64,000 nt of DNA from Inquilinus limosus DSM 16000 (GCF_000423185.1 NZ_AUHM01000034.1:1-64000); one strand, 5' to 3'; shown: positions 20,696-28,226, numbered from the stretch's first letter. A program made the numbers and translations. The notes: a model not told the origin generated them from the sequence alone.

Positions 20696-21307
20696 TCAGC
20701 CCGCCTTCGCCGCCGGCTTCAGCATGCCGGCATGCACCGCCTTCAGCTTCTCCACCTTCGGCGCCGAGACCGCGCGGATATAGGGCTGGTTCGGGTTCCG
20801 GGCGGCGTAATCGTGATGATACTCCTCGGCCTCGTAGAAGGCCTCGAGCGGCACCACCTCGGTCACCACCGGCGCGTCGAACAGCCGGGCCCGCTCGATC
20901 TGGGCGATATAGGCCTCGGTCACCCGCTTCTGCTCCTGGTCGGCATAGAAGATCGCGGAGCGGTACTGGCGGCCGACGTCGTTGCCCTGCCGGTCCTTCT
21001 GCGTCGGGTCGTGCGCGATCGAGAAGAACAGCTTCAGGATCTGCCCCAGGCTGATCCGGCCGGCGTCGTAGACCACCTCGATCACCTCGACATGGTCGGT
21101 GGTGCCGCTGCAGACGGTGCGGTAGTCGGCGGTCTCGCGGGTGCCGCCGGCATAGCCCGGGCGGACCGACAGCACGCCGTCGAGCTGGCTGTACACCGCC
21201 TCGGTGCACCAGAAGCAGCCGCCGCCCAGCACGATCGAGCGGCGGCCCTCTTCGGCCGCGTCCAGCTCGGGGTCGGGGAAGGACCAGGGATCGATCTTCA
21301 GGGCCAT
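20696..21307 (-). CDS. msrA: Peptide-methionine (S)-S-oxide reductase MsrA
   Basis: 203 residues with catalytic GGGCFWCTEAVY (about 28-39; Cys in GCFW), PGYAGGTRETADYRTVCSG (about 50-68) and EVIEVVYD (about 74-81), all diagnostic of MsrA. It reduces methionine-S-sulfoxide in oxidised proteins or free form. Cytosolic; no signal peptide. It converges on the endonuclease gene with four bases between the stop codons. Confidence 0.95.
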   Translation of the reverse strand: MALKIDPWSFPDPELDAAEEGRRSIVLGGGCFWCTEAVYSQLDGVLSVRPGYAGGTRETADYRTVCSGTTDHVEVIEVVYDAGRISLGQILKLFFSIAHDPTQKDRQGNDVGRQYRSAIFYADQEQKRVTEAYIAQIERARLFDAPVVTEVVPLEAFYEAEEYHHDYAARNPNQPYIRAVSAPKVEKLKAVHAGMLKPAAKAG

Positions 21308-21397
21308 GGGATGTCTCCGGCGGCCGGGCGCGGCCGCGAGCGTGGATGGCTAAAGGATGAGATCGCCGGCCCGGCGGAACAAGCCCCCGCCATCCGG

Positions 21398-21967
21398 TCA
21401 ATCGATGAACCGCCTCCCCGCCTTCCACACCCAGCGCCGGCCGTCATGGCTCAGCTCGGTGGCGCTCAGCGGCGCAATGTCGAGGCGCCAGAAGGACGAC
21501 GCCGGCGCGTCCAGGACGTGCAGGATCGCCGCCCGGATCACCGCGGCATGGGTGACGGCGATGCCGTGGCCGCTTTCGCCGGCGCGGGCGTCGAGCCAGG
21601 AAGCGGCCCGGCGCAGCACGTCCGACAGCGTTTCCCCGCCATGCGGCGCGGCGTCCGGATCGGCCAGCCAAGCGGCGACTCCCTGCGGCTCCTCGGCCTG
21701 CACCTCCTCCAGCCGCCGCCCGGCCCAGCGGCCATGGTCGACCTCGCGCAGCGCCGGCTCCTCCGCCGCTTCGAGCCCCAGCGCCGCCGCCGTCTGCCGC
21801 GCCCGCAGCGCCGGGCTGGTCCAGGCCCGGTCCGCCCGCCGGATCGCGGGGCGCAGGGCCGCGGCTTCGGCCAGGGCGCGCGGCTCCAGCGGCTCGTCGC
21901 CCGGAAAGGATCCGGATCGGGTGGCGGCGGTGGCGGCGTGGCAGATCAGGGTCAGGCGGGTCGGCAT
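21398..21967 (-). CDS. Histidine phosphatase superfamily protein with altered RHG motif
   Basis: 189 residues with the branch-1 fold: N-terminal LICHAATAAT (about 7-16), AWTSPALRARQTA (about 48-60), EVDHGRWAG (about 74-82) and GIAVTHAAVIRAAI (about 135-148) carrying the second His. In the phosphate motif the normal RHG is CHA: the phospho-accepting His is kept but the Arg is Cys and the Gly is Ala. Activity is therefore uncertain, though sub-families with CHA are known. Function not indicated by neighbours. Confidence 0.8.
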   Translation of the reverse strand: MPTRLTLICHAATAATRSGSFPGDEPLEPRALAEAAALRPAIRRADRAWTSPALRARQTAAALGLEAAEEPALREVDHGRWAGRRLEEVQAEEPQGVAAWLADPDAAPHGGETLSDVLRRAASWLDARAGESGHGIAVTHAAVIRAAILHVLDAPASSFWRLDIAPLSATELSHDGRRWVWKAGRRFID

Positions 21968-22079
21968 GGCGGGACCGTTCGGCGGCGGTGCTTGCCGTCA
22001 GCAAAGCACAGCCCGCCGGCGGTCGGCAGCACCGCAATCGCACGGGCCGGCCGCCAGCGACCGCAGCCGAGCCTGCGCC

Positions 22080-22817
22080 TTATCGAGGCTCTGCCACCAT
22101 GAGTATGGTGGGTGCGATCGTCCGCGGCAACCAGCCGAACGGCAGGCTGCTCAGTTCCACCATCCGCGCATTGTGCCTGATCGTCTGCGCCAGCCAACGC
22201 CAATCAAAACCCAAATGTCCGTCCGTGTGTACCGGGATGCGGTCCATCCGATAGAGCCCGGCCCACAGCGTCTGGCTGAAGTTCCCGGACTGGCGACTAT
22301 GCCCCATCATCACCGACCCGAGATTCTTGATCCAGACCGCCGGCCCGATTTCGACGGGGACTGTGACCACGAAGCGCTTCGGTCGTACGATCCTGCAGAC
22401 GTTCTCGACGATGCGGACGACATCTCCTTCGGGGATGTGCTCCAGCGTCTCGAGCGCAAACACGATGTCGGCGCTCTCCGGCTGATAGTGGCGTGGATCG
22501 GCGGCATCGGCCTCCAGAAACGTGCAGTGCGACCGATGCCCGTGAGAGCGGCGAGCCGCTTCGATGAACAGCGGATTGTGATCGATGCCGAGATAGTCGA
22601 CGTCATATGCATCGAGAAGCGGTCCGACGGCCGTGCCCGTGCCGCATCCGATTTCCAGGGCCCTCATCGGAGCGCCCGACGACTGCGTGCTGAGCTCCCC
22701 GGCGATGCGGAGGAGAGATGCATATCGGCCGGAATGAAGGAAACGCGTGATCCGATTGAGGTTCTGCACCCGTTCGTAACTTGCAGCGGATCTCGTGGCA
22801 GAACTGGTCGCGCTCAT
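22080..22817 (-). CDS. Class I SAM-dependent methyltransferase
   Basis: 245 residues. SAM motif I ALEIGCGTGTAV (about 53-64), acidic end of strand 2 YLGIDHNPLF (about 75-84), motif II-like FLEADAAD and IVFALETLEHIPEGD (about 117-131), and motif III FVVTVPVEIG. No family-specific acceptor motif is visible. Codon usage is less GC-extreme than neighbours and the upstream region is AT-rich, suggesting recent acquisition. The stretch upstream holds a strong Fur-box match, so iron control is possible. Confidence 0.85.
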   Translation of the reverse strand: MSATSSATRSAASYERVQNLNRITRFLHSGRYASLLRIAGELSTQSSGAPMRALEIGCGTGTAVGPLLDAYDVDYLGIDHNPLFIEAARRSHGHRSHCTFLEADAADPRHYQPESADIVFALETLEHIPEGDVVRIVENVCRIVRPKRFVVTVPVEIGPAVWIKNLGSVMMGHSRQSGNFSQTLWAGLYRMDRIPVHTDGHLGFDWRWLAQTIRHNARMVELSSLPFGWLPRTIAPTILMVAEPR

Positions 22818-22956
22818 AGGATGCTCTTCTCACAACGAACCAATTCTGCCCAACCCAACACGGCATCGCCAATTCAGATGAGGGTGGTACGCCATTCCGA
22901 ATAAGAAGGATAGAAATGCCCCTCATCATCATCTGCAAGATAGCGACGGCACCATA

Positions 22957-22971
22957 TTGCATTAAATGCAA
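22957..22971. promoter_or_regulatory. 7-1-7 palindrome with TTGCATT half-sites
   Basis: ttgcatt-a-aatgcaa is a perfect 15-base palindrome. Its half-site equals that of the operator at 4087-4113 (AATGCAA/TTGCATT), so the same regulator may bind both. Confidence 0.45.
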
Positions 22972-22994
22972 ATGGATATACGCCACTTTTTCAA

Positions 22995-23013
22995 GAAAAT
23001 GATTATCGTTTTC
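22995..23013 (-). promoter_or_regulatory. Fur box matching the classical 19-base consensus
   Basis: On the minus strand the 19 bases gaaaacgataatcattttc agree with GATAATGATAATCATTATC at 16 of 19 positions by my count. It lies just downstream of a -10-like tataag on the same strand and about 180 bases upstream of the methyltransferase start, a repressor-like position. Confidence 0.6.
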
Positions 23014-23254
23014 TGGAAACTTATATTCGGTTAAACCTATTTGTCGGACTTATCTTTGCAGAACTGAAAATCGCAACCAAATGCCAGACAAATGTGCTTC
23101 ATCGCTTCTCCAACATCGAGGCTGGAACCCGGAGAGGCATCCGCCATCGGCGACCTTTCGATATGCCTGCTTTTCTACGACGCCCGACATCTACCTCCCG
23201 GACGCGAGCGGCGTCGCGGTCGCGCCTCGAAAGGGCGCGGCCGCACCGTAACAG

Positions 23255-23731
23255 TCAGCCCGACTCTTCGGCATCTCCATGTCCCTCCAGCGTCCGGCGG
23301 AGCGCCGCGATGACGCCGTGCGTTGTCCGGATATCCTCGGCCCGGAGCCCTTCAGACAGCCCGTTGACCCAAGGGGCCTGCAGGCGCATCGCGGCGTCGA
23401 AGGTCTCTCTTCCCTTGTCCGTCAGCACGACCAGCTGAGCCCGCCGGTGATGCGGGTTGGGCCGGAAGGCGACCAGCCCCTCCTTCTCCAGGTCGTTGAC
23501 GATGCGCTGGATGTTCTGGCGGTTGGCCCCCATGTCGCGCGCCAGCCACGCGACCGGCTGCGGCCGGTCCGCCGCGACGACGGTGCCGAGCACCTGCCAT
23601 CGGGCGCTCGTCAGGCCGAGCCCGGCGACCAGCCGGTCTCCCGCAGCGAGCACCCGGTTGTTCAGCCTGAACAGGTCGAGGAAGAGGTCGGTCAAAGCGG
23701 TTCCCGCCGGCGTTCGCGTCGTTTCGTCCAT
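23255..23731 (-). CDS. MarR-family transcriptional regulator
   Basis: 158 residues with a winged helix-turn-helix: LGLTSARWQVLGTVVAA (about 42-58), PVAWLARDMGANRQNIQRIVNDLEKEGLV (about 62-90) and wing NPHHRRAQLVVLTDKGRE (about 95-112). It is divergent from the monooxygenase-domain gene, with overlapping palindromes in the gap. MarR proteins usually repress such divergent genes and release on binding phenolic or oxidising compounds. The ligand is not shown. Confidence 0.92.
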   Translation of the reverse strand: MDETTRTPAGTALTDLFLDLFRLNNRVLAAGDRLVAGLGLTSARWQVLGTVVAADRPQPVAWLARDMGANRQNIQRIVNDLEKEGLVAFRPNPHHRRAQLVVLTDKGRETFDAAMRLQAPWVNGLSEGLRAEDIRTTHGVIAALRRTLEGHGDAEESG

Positions 23732-23747
23732 AGGTCACCATGCAGCA

Positions 23748-23797
23748 ATATTGACACCATAGTGTCAATATGGTTTGTTGACATCATGCAACCATAT
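23748..23797. promoter_or_regulatory. Two overlapping palindromic operators between marR-like and monooxygenase genes
   Basis: Site 1 is atattgacac-cata-gtgtcaatat (23748-23771), with perfect 10-base arms. Site 2 has perfect 8-base arms, atatggtt (23768-23775) and aaccatat (23790-23797). Both lie between the divergent start codons. The first is the size of a MarR-dimer operator, and the second overlaps it by four bases, allowing cooperative or alternative binding. Confidence 0.75.
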
Positions 23798-23812
23798 CGG
23801 ACGGAGCCTGTC

Positions 23813-24181
23813 ATGCCGCAGATGCGCCCCCTGGATCCCGCCTTCCCGATCGACCGCCAGATCGCCGTCGACGCCTCCCCCGTCGTGCTGGTCAACGTCT
23901 TCACGCTCGACAAGGCCGACGAGCAGACCTTCCTCCGGGCCTGGCAGGCCGATGCGGAGATCATGAAGCGCCAGCCGGGCTTCATCTCGACCCAGCTGCA
24001 CCGCGCGATCGGCGACAGCCCGACCTATCTGAACTATGCCGTCTGGGAATCGACCGCCGCGTTCCGGGCCGCCTTCACGCATCCGGAGTTCAGGGCGAAG
24101 CTGTCCGCCTATCCATCCTCGGCCGTGGCGTCCCCGCATTTGTTCCAGAAGATCGCCGTGCCGGGCATCTGCGTCGCATAG
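23813..24181 (+). CDS. Antibiotic biosynthesis monooxygenase (ABM) domain protein
   Basis: 122 residues from ATG 23813, preferred over ATG 23786 because GGAG lies six bases before it and the earlier codon falls inside the operator. The sequence has the dimeric alpha-beta ABM layout: VVLVNVFTLDKADEQTFLRAW near the N-terminus, GFISTQLHRAI in the middle and YAVWESTAAFRAAFTHPEF. The family includes cofactor-free oxygenases acting on quinols, and haem-degrading enzymes. Divergent from a MarR regulator that probably controls it. Confidence 0.85.
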   Translation: MPQMRPLDPAFPIDRQIAVDASPVVLVNVFTLDKADEQTFLRAWQADAEIMKRQPGFISTQLHRAIGDSPTYLNYAVWESTAAFRAAFTHPEFRAKLSAYPSSAVASPHLFQKIAVPGICVA

Positions 24182-24215
24182 CTTGCCGCATCGGCGCTTC
24201 GCCGAACGGCTTCGC

Positions 24216-24244
24216 TTGACTTTTTGTTCCTGTTTTGTTCTAAT
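24216..24244 (+). promoter_or_regulatory. LexA (SOS) box inside a promoter ahead of an uncharacterised gene
   Basis: GTTC at 24226-24229 and GTTC at 24237-24240, seven bases apart, match the alphaproteobacterial LexA box. A -35-like TTGACT (24216-24221) and a -10-like TCTAAT (24239-24244) are 17 bases apart, so LexA would cover the promoter core. Transcription would start at about 24250, on or next to the ATG at 24251, giving a leaderless message. Confidence 0.78.
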
Positions 24245-24250
24245 GCAGCG

Positions 24251-25228
24251 ATGGTCGATGCTGCGATCAAAGCCGGGACTTCGCCCGCCGCTCCGCCGGC
24301 CACGGACGAGGCCGACCTCGCGATGTTGTCCGAGCTGGCCGGGCTCGCCATGGAAATGGCCCGCGGCTTCCAGGCGCCGGGCGTCGCCGCCCTCAAGGCC
24401 GGCGACCTCGATCGCGCCGAAAAGGCCGAGACCCGCTTCAGCAATCTCTTCCTCGGCATCCGCCGCGCCGTCGCGCTGAAGGCGAAGCTGCGCCAGCAGC
24501 GGGAGGAGGCGCAGCGCGCGGCCGAGGACCGCCGCGACCGGCGGCAGGCCGGGAAGGACGACCGGCGCCAAGCCGTCGCCCAGAGACTGTCCCGCGCCAT
24601 AGATGTCGCCGTCGGCAAGCCCGAGGCGAAGGAACGGCTGACCACCGAGCTCTGGACCCGCCTCACCGAGGACGAGCGCATCGACGCCGACCTCGCCGAT
24701 ACCGTCCTGCCGCTCGAGACCCTGATCCTGCGCCTGGGCCGCGACATCGGCCTGTCCCGCCGCGCCCTCGCCGCCGGCCTCGACCCCGACGGGGCCAAGG
24801 CCGATCGGGCCGGTCCGCAGGACAAGGGCCGCAGCCCCGCCGCCGGGCCGGCCGCCTGGGCCTCCCCGCCGCCCGAACCACCCGAGCCGCCCGTCACCGA
24901 GTCCGCACACTACTGCTACATCGCCGCCGCCGATCTCGGCCTCCCGGGGGACGGAGGCTGCCGGGTCAGGATCGATACCGGTGAAGTCTTCGACGACGAC
25001 GACAACGTCATCATGAGGCTGCCCGTGCCCGACAATCCCTGGGGGGCCGGTGCCGCCGACGTCGTCAGGCTGGCCAGGGCCGCACGGGCTGATCCCGGCG
25101 GCGCCGCACCGCCCCTGCCCGAGCCCGATCCGGGGCCGCCGAAATCCGAAGACCGCGGCCGCCGCCAGGCCGGCGGGGAATGGACCGCGATGCAGATCAT
25201 CGCCCGCAGCCTGGGCCGGTACGGCTGA
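24251..25228 (+). CDS. Uncharacterised SOS-type protein, 325 residues
   Basis: Not recognised. From ATG 24251 the protein has a helical N-terminal part (about 20-75, LAMLSELAGLAMEMARGFQ and ETRFSNLFLGIRRAVAL), a highly charged coiled-coil-like segment (about 78-120, rich in RR, EE, DDRRQ), another helical block (to about 185), a proline-rich linker (about 205-228) and a C-terminal part with HYCYIAAADLGL. The helical N-terminus resembles hypothetical proteins I recall from other alphaproteobacteria. Its promoter holds a LexA-type box, so damage induction is likely. No catalytic motif or membrane segment is seen. Confidence 0.8.
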   Translation: MVDAAIKAGTSPAAPPATDEADLAMLSELAGLAMEMARGFQAPGVAALKAGDLDRAEKAETRFSNLFLGIRRAVALKAKLRQQREEAQRAAEDRRDRRQAGKDDRRQAVAQRLSRAIDVAVGKPEAKERLTTELWTRLTEDERIDADLADTVLPLETLILRLGRDIGLSRRALAAGLDPDGAKADRAGPQDKGRSPAAGPAAWASPPPEPPEPPVTESAHYCYIAAADLGLPGDGGCRVRIDTGEVFDDDDNVIMRLPVPDNPWGAGAADVVRLARAARADPGGAAPPLPEPDPGPPKSEDRGRRQAGGEWTAMQIIARSLGRYG

Positions 25229-25279
25229 CGCCCCGCGTCAGCCGGCCATCGGCGCTGGCCGCGGTCGGGCCGGGACCGC

Positions 25280-25410
25280 CCCCTCACCCGAAATCGCTGC
25301 GCGATTTCGACCTCTCCCCAGGGGAGAGGTGTAGATGGCGCGGCCTCAGTTCCCCTCTCCTCGGGGAGAGGAAGGGGCCCATTCGCGTCAGCGAATGGGA
25401 GGGTGAGGGG
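25280..25410. repeat. Dispersed palindromic repeat, ccctcaccc / ctctcc family (long copy)
   Basis: Opens with cccctcaccc and closes with gggtgagggg. Inside are four hairpins: gaaatcgctgcgcgatttc, cctctccccaggggagagg, cctctcctcggggagagg and cccattcgcgtcagcgaatggg. The block lies between the SOS gene stop and the riboswitch and could end transcription. Confidence 0.85.
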
Positions 25411-25527
25411 GGATGCGGACCGCGCCGCCGGGCAACCCCTTGAGGGCATCGCCATGGGCGGCGCAGCACCCTGCCGACCCGCAGCCGCCCGGCGGCTCCG
25501 ATTGACAGGAGCCGGGCCGCGACCCAT

Positions 25528-25640
25528 GCTGGCTGCGGTCGCCATGGATGCGGAAGCCGGTGCAACTCCGGCACGGTCGCGCCACTGTGACCGGGACCGC
25601 GTCGCCCGACGCGGTTCCGGAAGTCAGACCTCGCCATGGC
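25528..25640 (+). promoter_or_regulatory. Cobalamin (B12) riboswitch
   Basis: The core ggaagccggtgcaactccgg, then a B12-box-like gccactgtgacc (25581-25592) and the closing ggaagtcagacc (25619-25630) match the cobalamin aptamer layout. A stem gaccgcgtc/gacgcggttc lies between. The first gene, cbtB, begins about 46 bases after the aptamer. A TTGACA at 25502-25507 is a plausible -35. High B12 would switch off cobalt uptake. Confidence 0.9.
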
Positions 25641-25685
25641 CTGGTGCACATCAACGGGACGCGTTTCTCCCAGGGGGCCTCGATC

Positions 25686-25904
25686 ATGTCCGACATCACC
25701 GCCACAGTTCGCCCGGTCTCCGTTCCGGTCGGCCCGATCCCGGTCGGCGAGGTGCTGCCCTGGGCGGTGTTCGCCGGGCTGCTCCTGCTGCTGGCGGTCT
25801 ATTTCGTCGGCGCCGAGCAGGGCGCGACCGCGATCTTCTCCGGCAGCACCGTGCACGAATTCGTGCATGACGGCCGCCATCTGCTCGGTTTCCCCTGCCA
25901 CTGA
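25686..25904 (+). CDS. cbtB: Cobalt transporter subunit CbtB
   Basis: 72 residues, matching the family size. One membrane helix (about 25-44, WAVFAGLLLLLAVYFVGAE) is followed by the conserved histidine-rich C-terminus HEFVHDGRHLLGFPCH, the hallmark metal-binding tail of CbtB. ATG 25686 is chosen because it yields this standard length. First gene after a B12 riboswitch and 11 bases ahead of cbtA. Confidence 0.92.
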   Translation: MSDITATVRPVSVPVGPIPVGEVLPWAVFAGLLLLLAVYFVGAEQGATAIFSGSTVHEFVHDGRHLLGFPCH

Positions 25905-25915
25905 GGCCAGCCTCC

Positions 25916-26689
25916 ATGGTTGGACGCCTTCTGTTGCGCGGCATGCTGGTCGGCGTGCTGGCGGGGCTGCTCGCCTTCGGATTCGCCCGGATCTTCGGCG
26001 AGCCGCAGGTGGACCGGGCCATCGCCCTGGAAGGGACGCTGGGCCATTCCCATGACCACGGGGACGCCGGCGCCCCGCACGACCATGCCGCCGGCGGGGC
26101 GGAGGAGCCCGGGCCGGTCAGCCGCGAGACCCAGGCCGGGCTCGGCCTCCTGACCGGCACGGTCGTCTACGGCGCCGCCATCGGCGGGCTGTTCGCGCTG
26201 GCCTTCGCCTTCACCTATGGCCGTGTCGGCCGGCTCGACGCCCGCGCCACCGCGGCGCTGCTGGCGCTCGCCGCCTTCATCGCGCTGGTTCTGGTGCCCG
26301 GCCTGAAATACCCGGCCAACCCGCCCGCGGTCGGCAACCCGGACACGATCGGCCAGCGCACCGCGCTGTTCTTCATCATGCTGGCGATCTCGGTCGCGGC
26401 CCTGGTGCTGGCGGTCAACCTCGCCCTCGGCCTGGCCCGGCGCCATGGCGGCTGGTCCGCCGGCCTGATCGGCGGCGCCGTCTACATCGCGATCATCGCC
26501 GTCGCGCAGGTCGCCCTGCCGGTGGTGAACGACGTGCCGGAAGGCTTCCCCGCCGACCTGCTGTGGCAGTTCCGGATCGCCTCGCTGGGCATGCACGCCG
26601 TGCTGTGGGCGACGATCGGCCTGGTGTTCGGCGCCCTGACCGAACGGGCCTTCGCCCATCGCGGCGGGCGCCTCGCCCTGTCGCGCTGA
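25916..26689 (+). CDS. cbtA: Cobalt transporter subunit CbtA
   Basis: 257 residues with five to six membrane helices (about 5-24, 78-100, 113-130, 148-170, 180-200, 222-240). Between helices 1 and 2 is a His/Asp-rich loop (GHSHDHGDAGAPHDHAAG, about 43-60) that can bind Co2+. LVPGLKYPANPPAVGNPDTI (about 124-143) is a conserved CbtA segment. Works with CbtB in cobalt uptake for cobalamin synthesis, under the same riboswitch. Confidence 0.93.
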   Translation: MVGRLLLRGMLVGVLAGLLAFGFARIFGEPQVDRAIALEGTLGHSHDHGDAGAPHDHAAGGAEEPGPVSRETQAGLGLLTGTVVYGAAIGGLFALAFAFTYGRVGRLDARATAALLALAAFIALVLVPGLKYPANPPAVGNPDTIGQRTALFFIMLAISVAALVLAVNLALGLARRHGGWSAGLIGGAVYIAIIAVAQVALPVVNDVPEGFPADLLWQFRIASLGMHAVLWATIGLVFGALTERAFAHRGGRLALSR

Positions 26690-26693
26690 CCCT

Positions 26694-27341
26694 CTAGGCG
26701 GCCGGGACCGAGGCGGGCAGCAGGTCTCCGAAGCGGGCCAGCCGCGCGGAATCCTCCACCGGCACCGCCCGGCCCGTGCCCCAGTCGACGATCCGGCAGG
26801 GCACCCCGGCCGCCCGGGCGCAGGCCAGGTCGATGCCGGTGTCGCCGACATAGACCGCCTCGCCCGGCGCCGCCCCCAGCGCGTCGAGCGTGTGCAGCAG
26901 CGGCCGCGGGTCCGGCTTCACATGCGGCGTGGTGTCGGCGCCGACCACGGCGGAGAGGTGGGCGAGCAGCCCGAGCCGGTCCAGCACCTGCTCGGCCAGC
27001 GCCTGCGGCTTGTTGGTGCAGACGCCGAGGCGGATGCCGGCCGCCCGCAGCGCCGGCAGCGCCGTCGCCGCATCGGCGTAGAGCCGCGACTCGGCCACCG
27101 GCCGGGCGGCGTAGTAATCGAGATAGATCCGGGTGTCGCGGTCGACATCCTCGGCCGGCAGGTCCAGCGCCCTGTGCAGCTTGGCCACCAGCGCCCGCGC
27201 CCCCTCCCCCACCAGGGTCTCGATGAAGGACACCTCCTGCGCCGGCGCGCCGCGGTCGGCCAGCATGCGGTTGACCGCATGGGTGATGTCCGGCGCGCTG
27301 TCGACCAGGGTGCCGTCGAGATCGAAGATCGCGGCTTTCAT
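26694..27341 (-). CDS. gph: HAD-family phosphatase, phosphoglycolate phosphatase type
   Basis: 215 residues with HAD motif I FDLDGTLVDS (6-15), motif II VCTNKP (about 108), Lys of motif III in HVKPDPRPLL (about 140) and motif IV VYVGDTGIDLACARAAG (about 163-179). Motif spacing and the helical cap after motif I match Gph, which hydrolyses 2-phosphoglycolate from oxidative DNA damage or photorespiratory-type metabolism. Related HAD phosphatases with other substrates cannot be excluded. Converges on cbtA with a 4-base gap. Confidence 0.85.
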   Translation of the reverse strand: MKAAIFDLDGTLVDSAPDITHAVNRMLADRGAPAQEVSFIETLVGEGARALVAKLHRALDLPAEDVDRDTRIYLDYYAARPVAESRLYADAATALPALRAAGIRLGVCTNKPQALAEQVLDRLGLLAHLSAVVGADTTPHVKPDPRPLLHTLDALGAAPGEAVYVGDTGIDLACARAAGVPCRIVDWGTGRAVPVEDSARLARFGDLLPASVPAA

Positions 27342-27362
27342 GCAGGGCCTCTCAGAGTGGCC

Positions 27363-27956
27363 CTAGCCGATGAAACGGTAGCGGCCGGTGATCGGAAAAT
27401 CGGGCAGCCGGTCCTCGAGCCGAGTCCCGCCGCCGATATTATGCACCACGAGCGGGGCGCCGCTGGCCCCGCGACGACCGGTCACAATGGCGATGTGCGG
27501 CAGGTTGCCCGGCAGCATCTGGGTGACGAGGTCGCCCTTGGCGAACCCGGCCGGCGCGGCGTCCGCCGGCAGGGCGCGGCCGTGCCGGCGGAAGAAGACC
27601 TGCAGATTCGGCACCCGCCGGTGGTCGATGTTGCGATCCGGCCGGGACAGCCCCCAGTTCCTCGGATAGCGGGAAAAATTCGCCTTCATGTCCTCGTGCA
27701 CCAGGCGCTGCAGATCGATGCCGAAGGCGTCGCGATAGGCCCGGATCACCACATCGGTGCAGACGCCGCGGTCGCGCGGCACGTCGCCGCCTGGATAGGC
27801 CAGGCGGACATAGGCCGGATCGTAGGTCACCGTCACCCCGATCTGGCTCTCCGCCGCGGCCACCAGACGATGCGGCCAGTCCGGCGGCTCCGCCCGGGCG
27901 GCACGGCCGGCGATCGGCAGGAGGAGACCGAGGGAGAGGAAGAATCGGCGTCGCAT
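27363..27956 (-). CDS. DUF1287-family protein, predicted NlpC/P60-like cysteine hydrolase
   Basis: 197 residues. A twin-arginine-like or Sec signal (MRRRFFLSLGLLLPIAGRAARA) indicates export. Family-typical blocks are QIGVTVTYDPAYVRLAYPGG (about 39-58), DRGVCTDVVIRAYR (about 62-75, probable nucleophilic Cys), HEDM, then VVHNIGGGTRLEDRL (about 168-182, probable catalytic His). The fold suggests action on peptidoglycan or peptides; substrate unknown. It lies 21 bases upstream of gph on the same strand. Confidence 0.82.
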   Translation of the reverse strand: MRRRFFLSLGLLLPIAGRAARAEPPDWPHRLVAAAESQIGVTVTYDPAYVRLAYPGGDVPRDRGVCTDVVIRAYRDAFGIDLQRLVHEDMKANFSRYPRNWGLSRPDRNIDHRRVPNLQVFFRRHGRALPADAAPAGFAKGDLVTQMLPGNLPHIAIVTGRRGASGAPLVVHNIGGGTRLEDRLPDFPITGRYRFIG

Positions 27957-28001
27957 CCGGCCATCGGAACAACATCGGGTGGCCGGATTGCGGCAGACCG
28001 T

Positions 28002-28226
28002 TCAAGTGACACGGCGGAACGGGTAGGCGTCACGAATCCGGGCATTCACGAACCGGCCCTTCGATTCGGCCTGCAGCAGCTGCCGGTAGACCCGGTCCGG
28101 GACCGGGTAGTAGCGGTACACGGCCCCGCCGGCATATTCGACGTCCAGCGCCTTGCTCTTCGGGTCGTAGCCGACGGATGCGACGGCGCTGGAATCCGTC
28201 GGGACCCGCCCGATGCGGCGCCGCAT
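28002..28226 (-). CDS. KTSC-domain small protein
   Basis: 74 residues from ATG 28226. DSSAVASVGYDPKSKALDVEY (about 11-31) and the tyrosine-rich YRYYPVPDRVYRQLLQAESKG followed by FVNARIRDAYPFRRV fit the KTSC domain, where the name reflects a C-terminal residue pattern seen fused to lysyl-tRNA synthetase-related and single-domain proteins. Function unknown. Stop 28002 is 45 bases before the DUF1287 start. Confidence 0.8.
   Translation of the reverse strand: MRRRIGRVPTDSSAVASVGYDPKSKALDVEYAGGAVYRYYPVPDRVYRQLLQAESKGRFVNARIRDAYPFRRVT

Larger units (their letters stand above)
22818..23254. other. AT-rich gene-free stretch with iron-type palindromes
   Basis: 437 bases between the methyltransferase start and the MarR gene stop. 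No frame here looks like a gene. Base composition drops sharply from about 22840 to 23110 compared with the rest of the window. It holds two palindromes described separately and a minus-strand -10-like tataag just upstream of the Fur box. Possible remains of transferred DNA, or a long regulatory leader for the methyltransferase. Confidence 0.6.

Noticed and set aside
22603-22986. A 127-residue frame starting in the AT-rich stretch
   Set aside because: Runs out of frame through the methyltransferase motif region and has no family features.
23092-23313. Short plus-strand frame in the stretch before the MarR gene
   Set aside because: Arginine-rich C-terminus, no ribosome site, overlaps the MarR 3' end antisense.
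25280-25410. CRISPR-like alternating short repeats
   Set aside because: The units are self-complementary hairpins of differing length, not direct repeats with spacers, and no cas gene is present.
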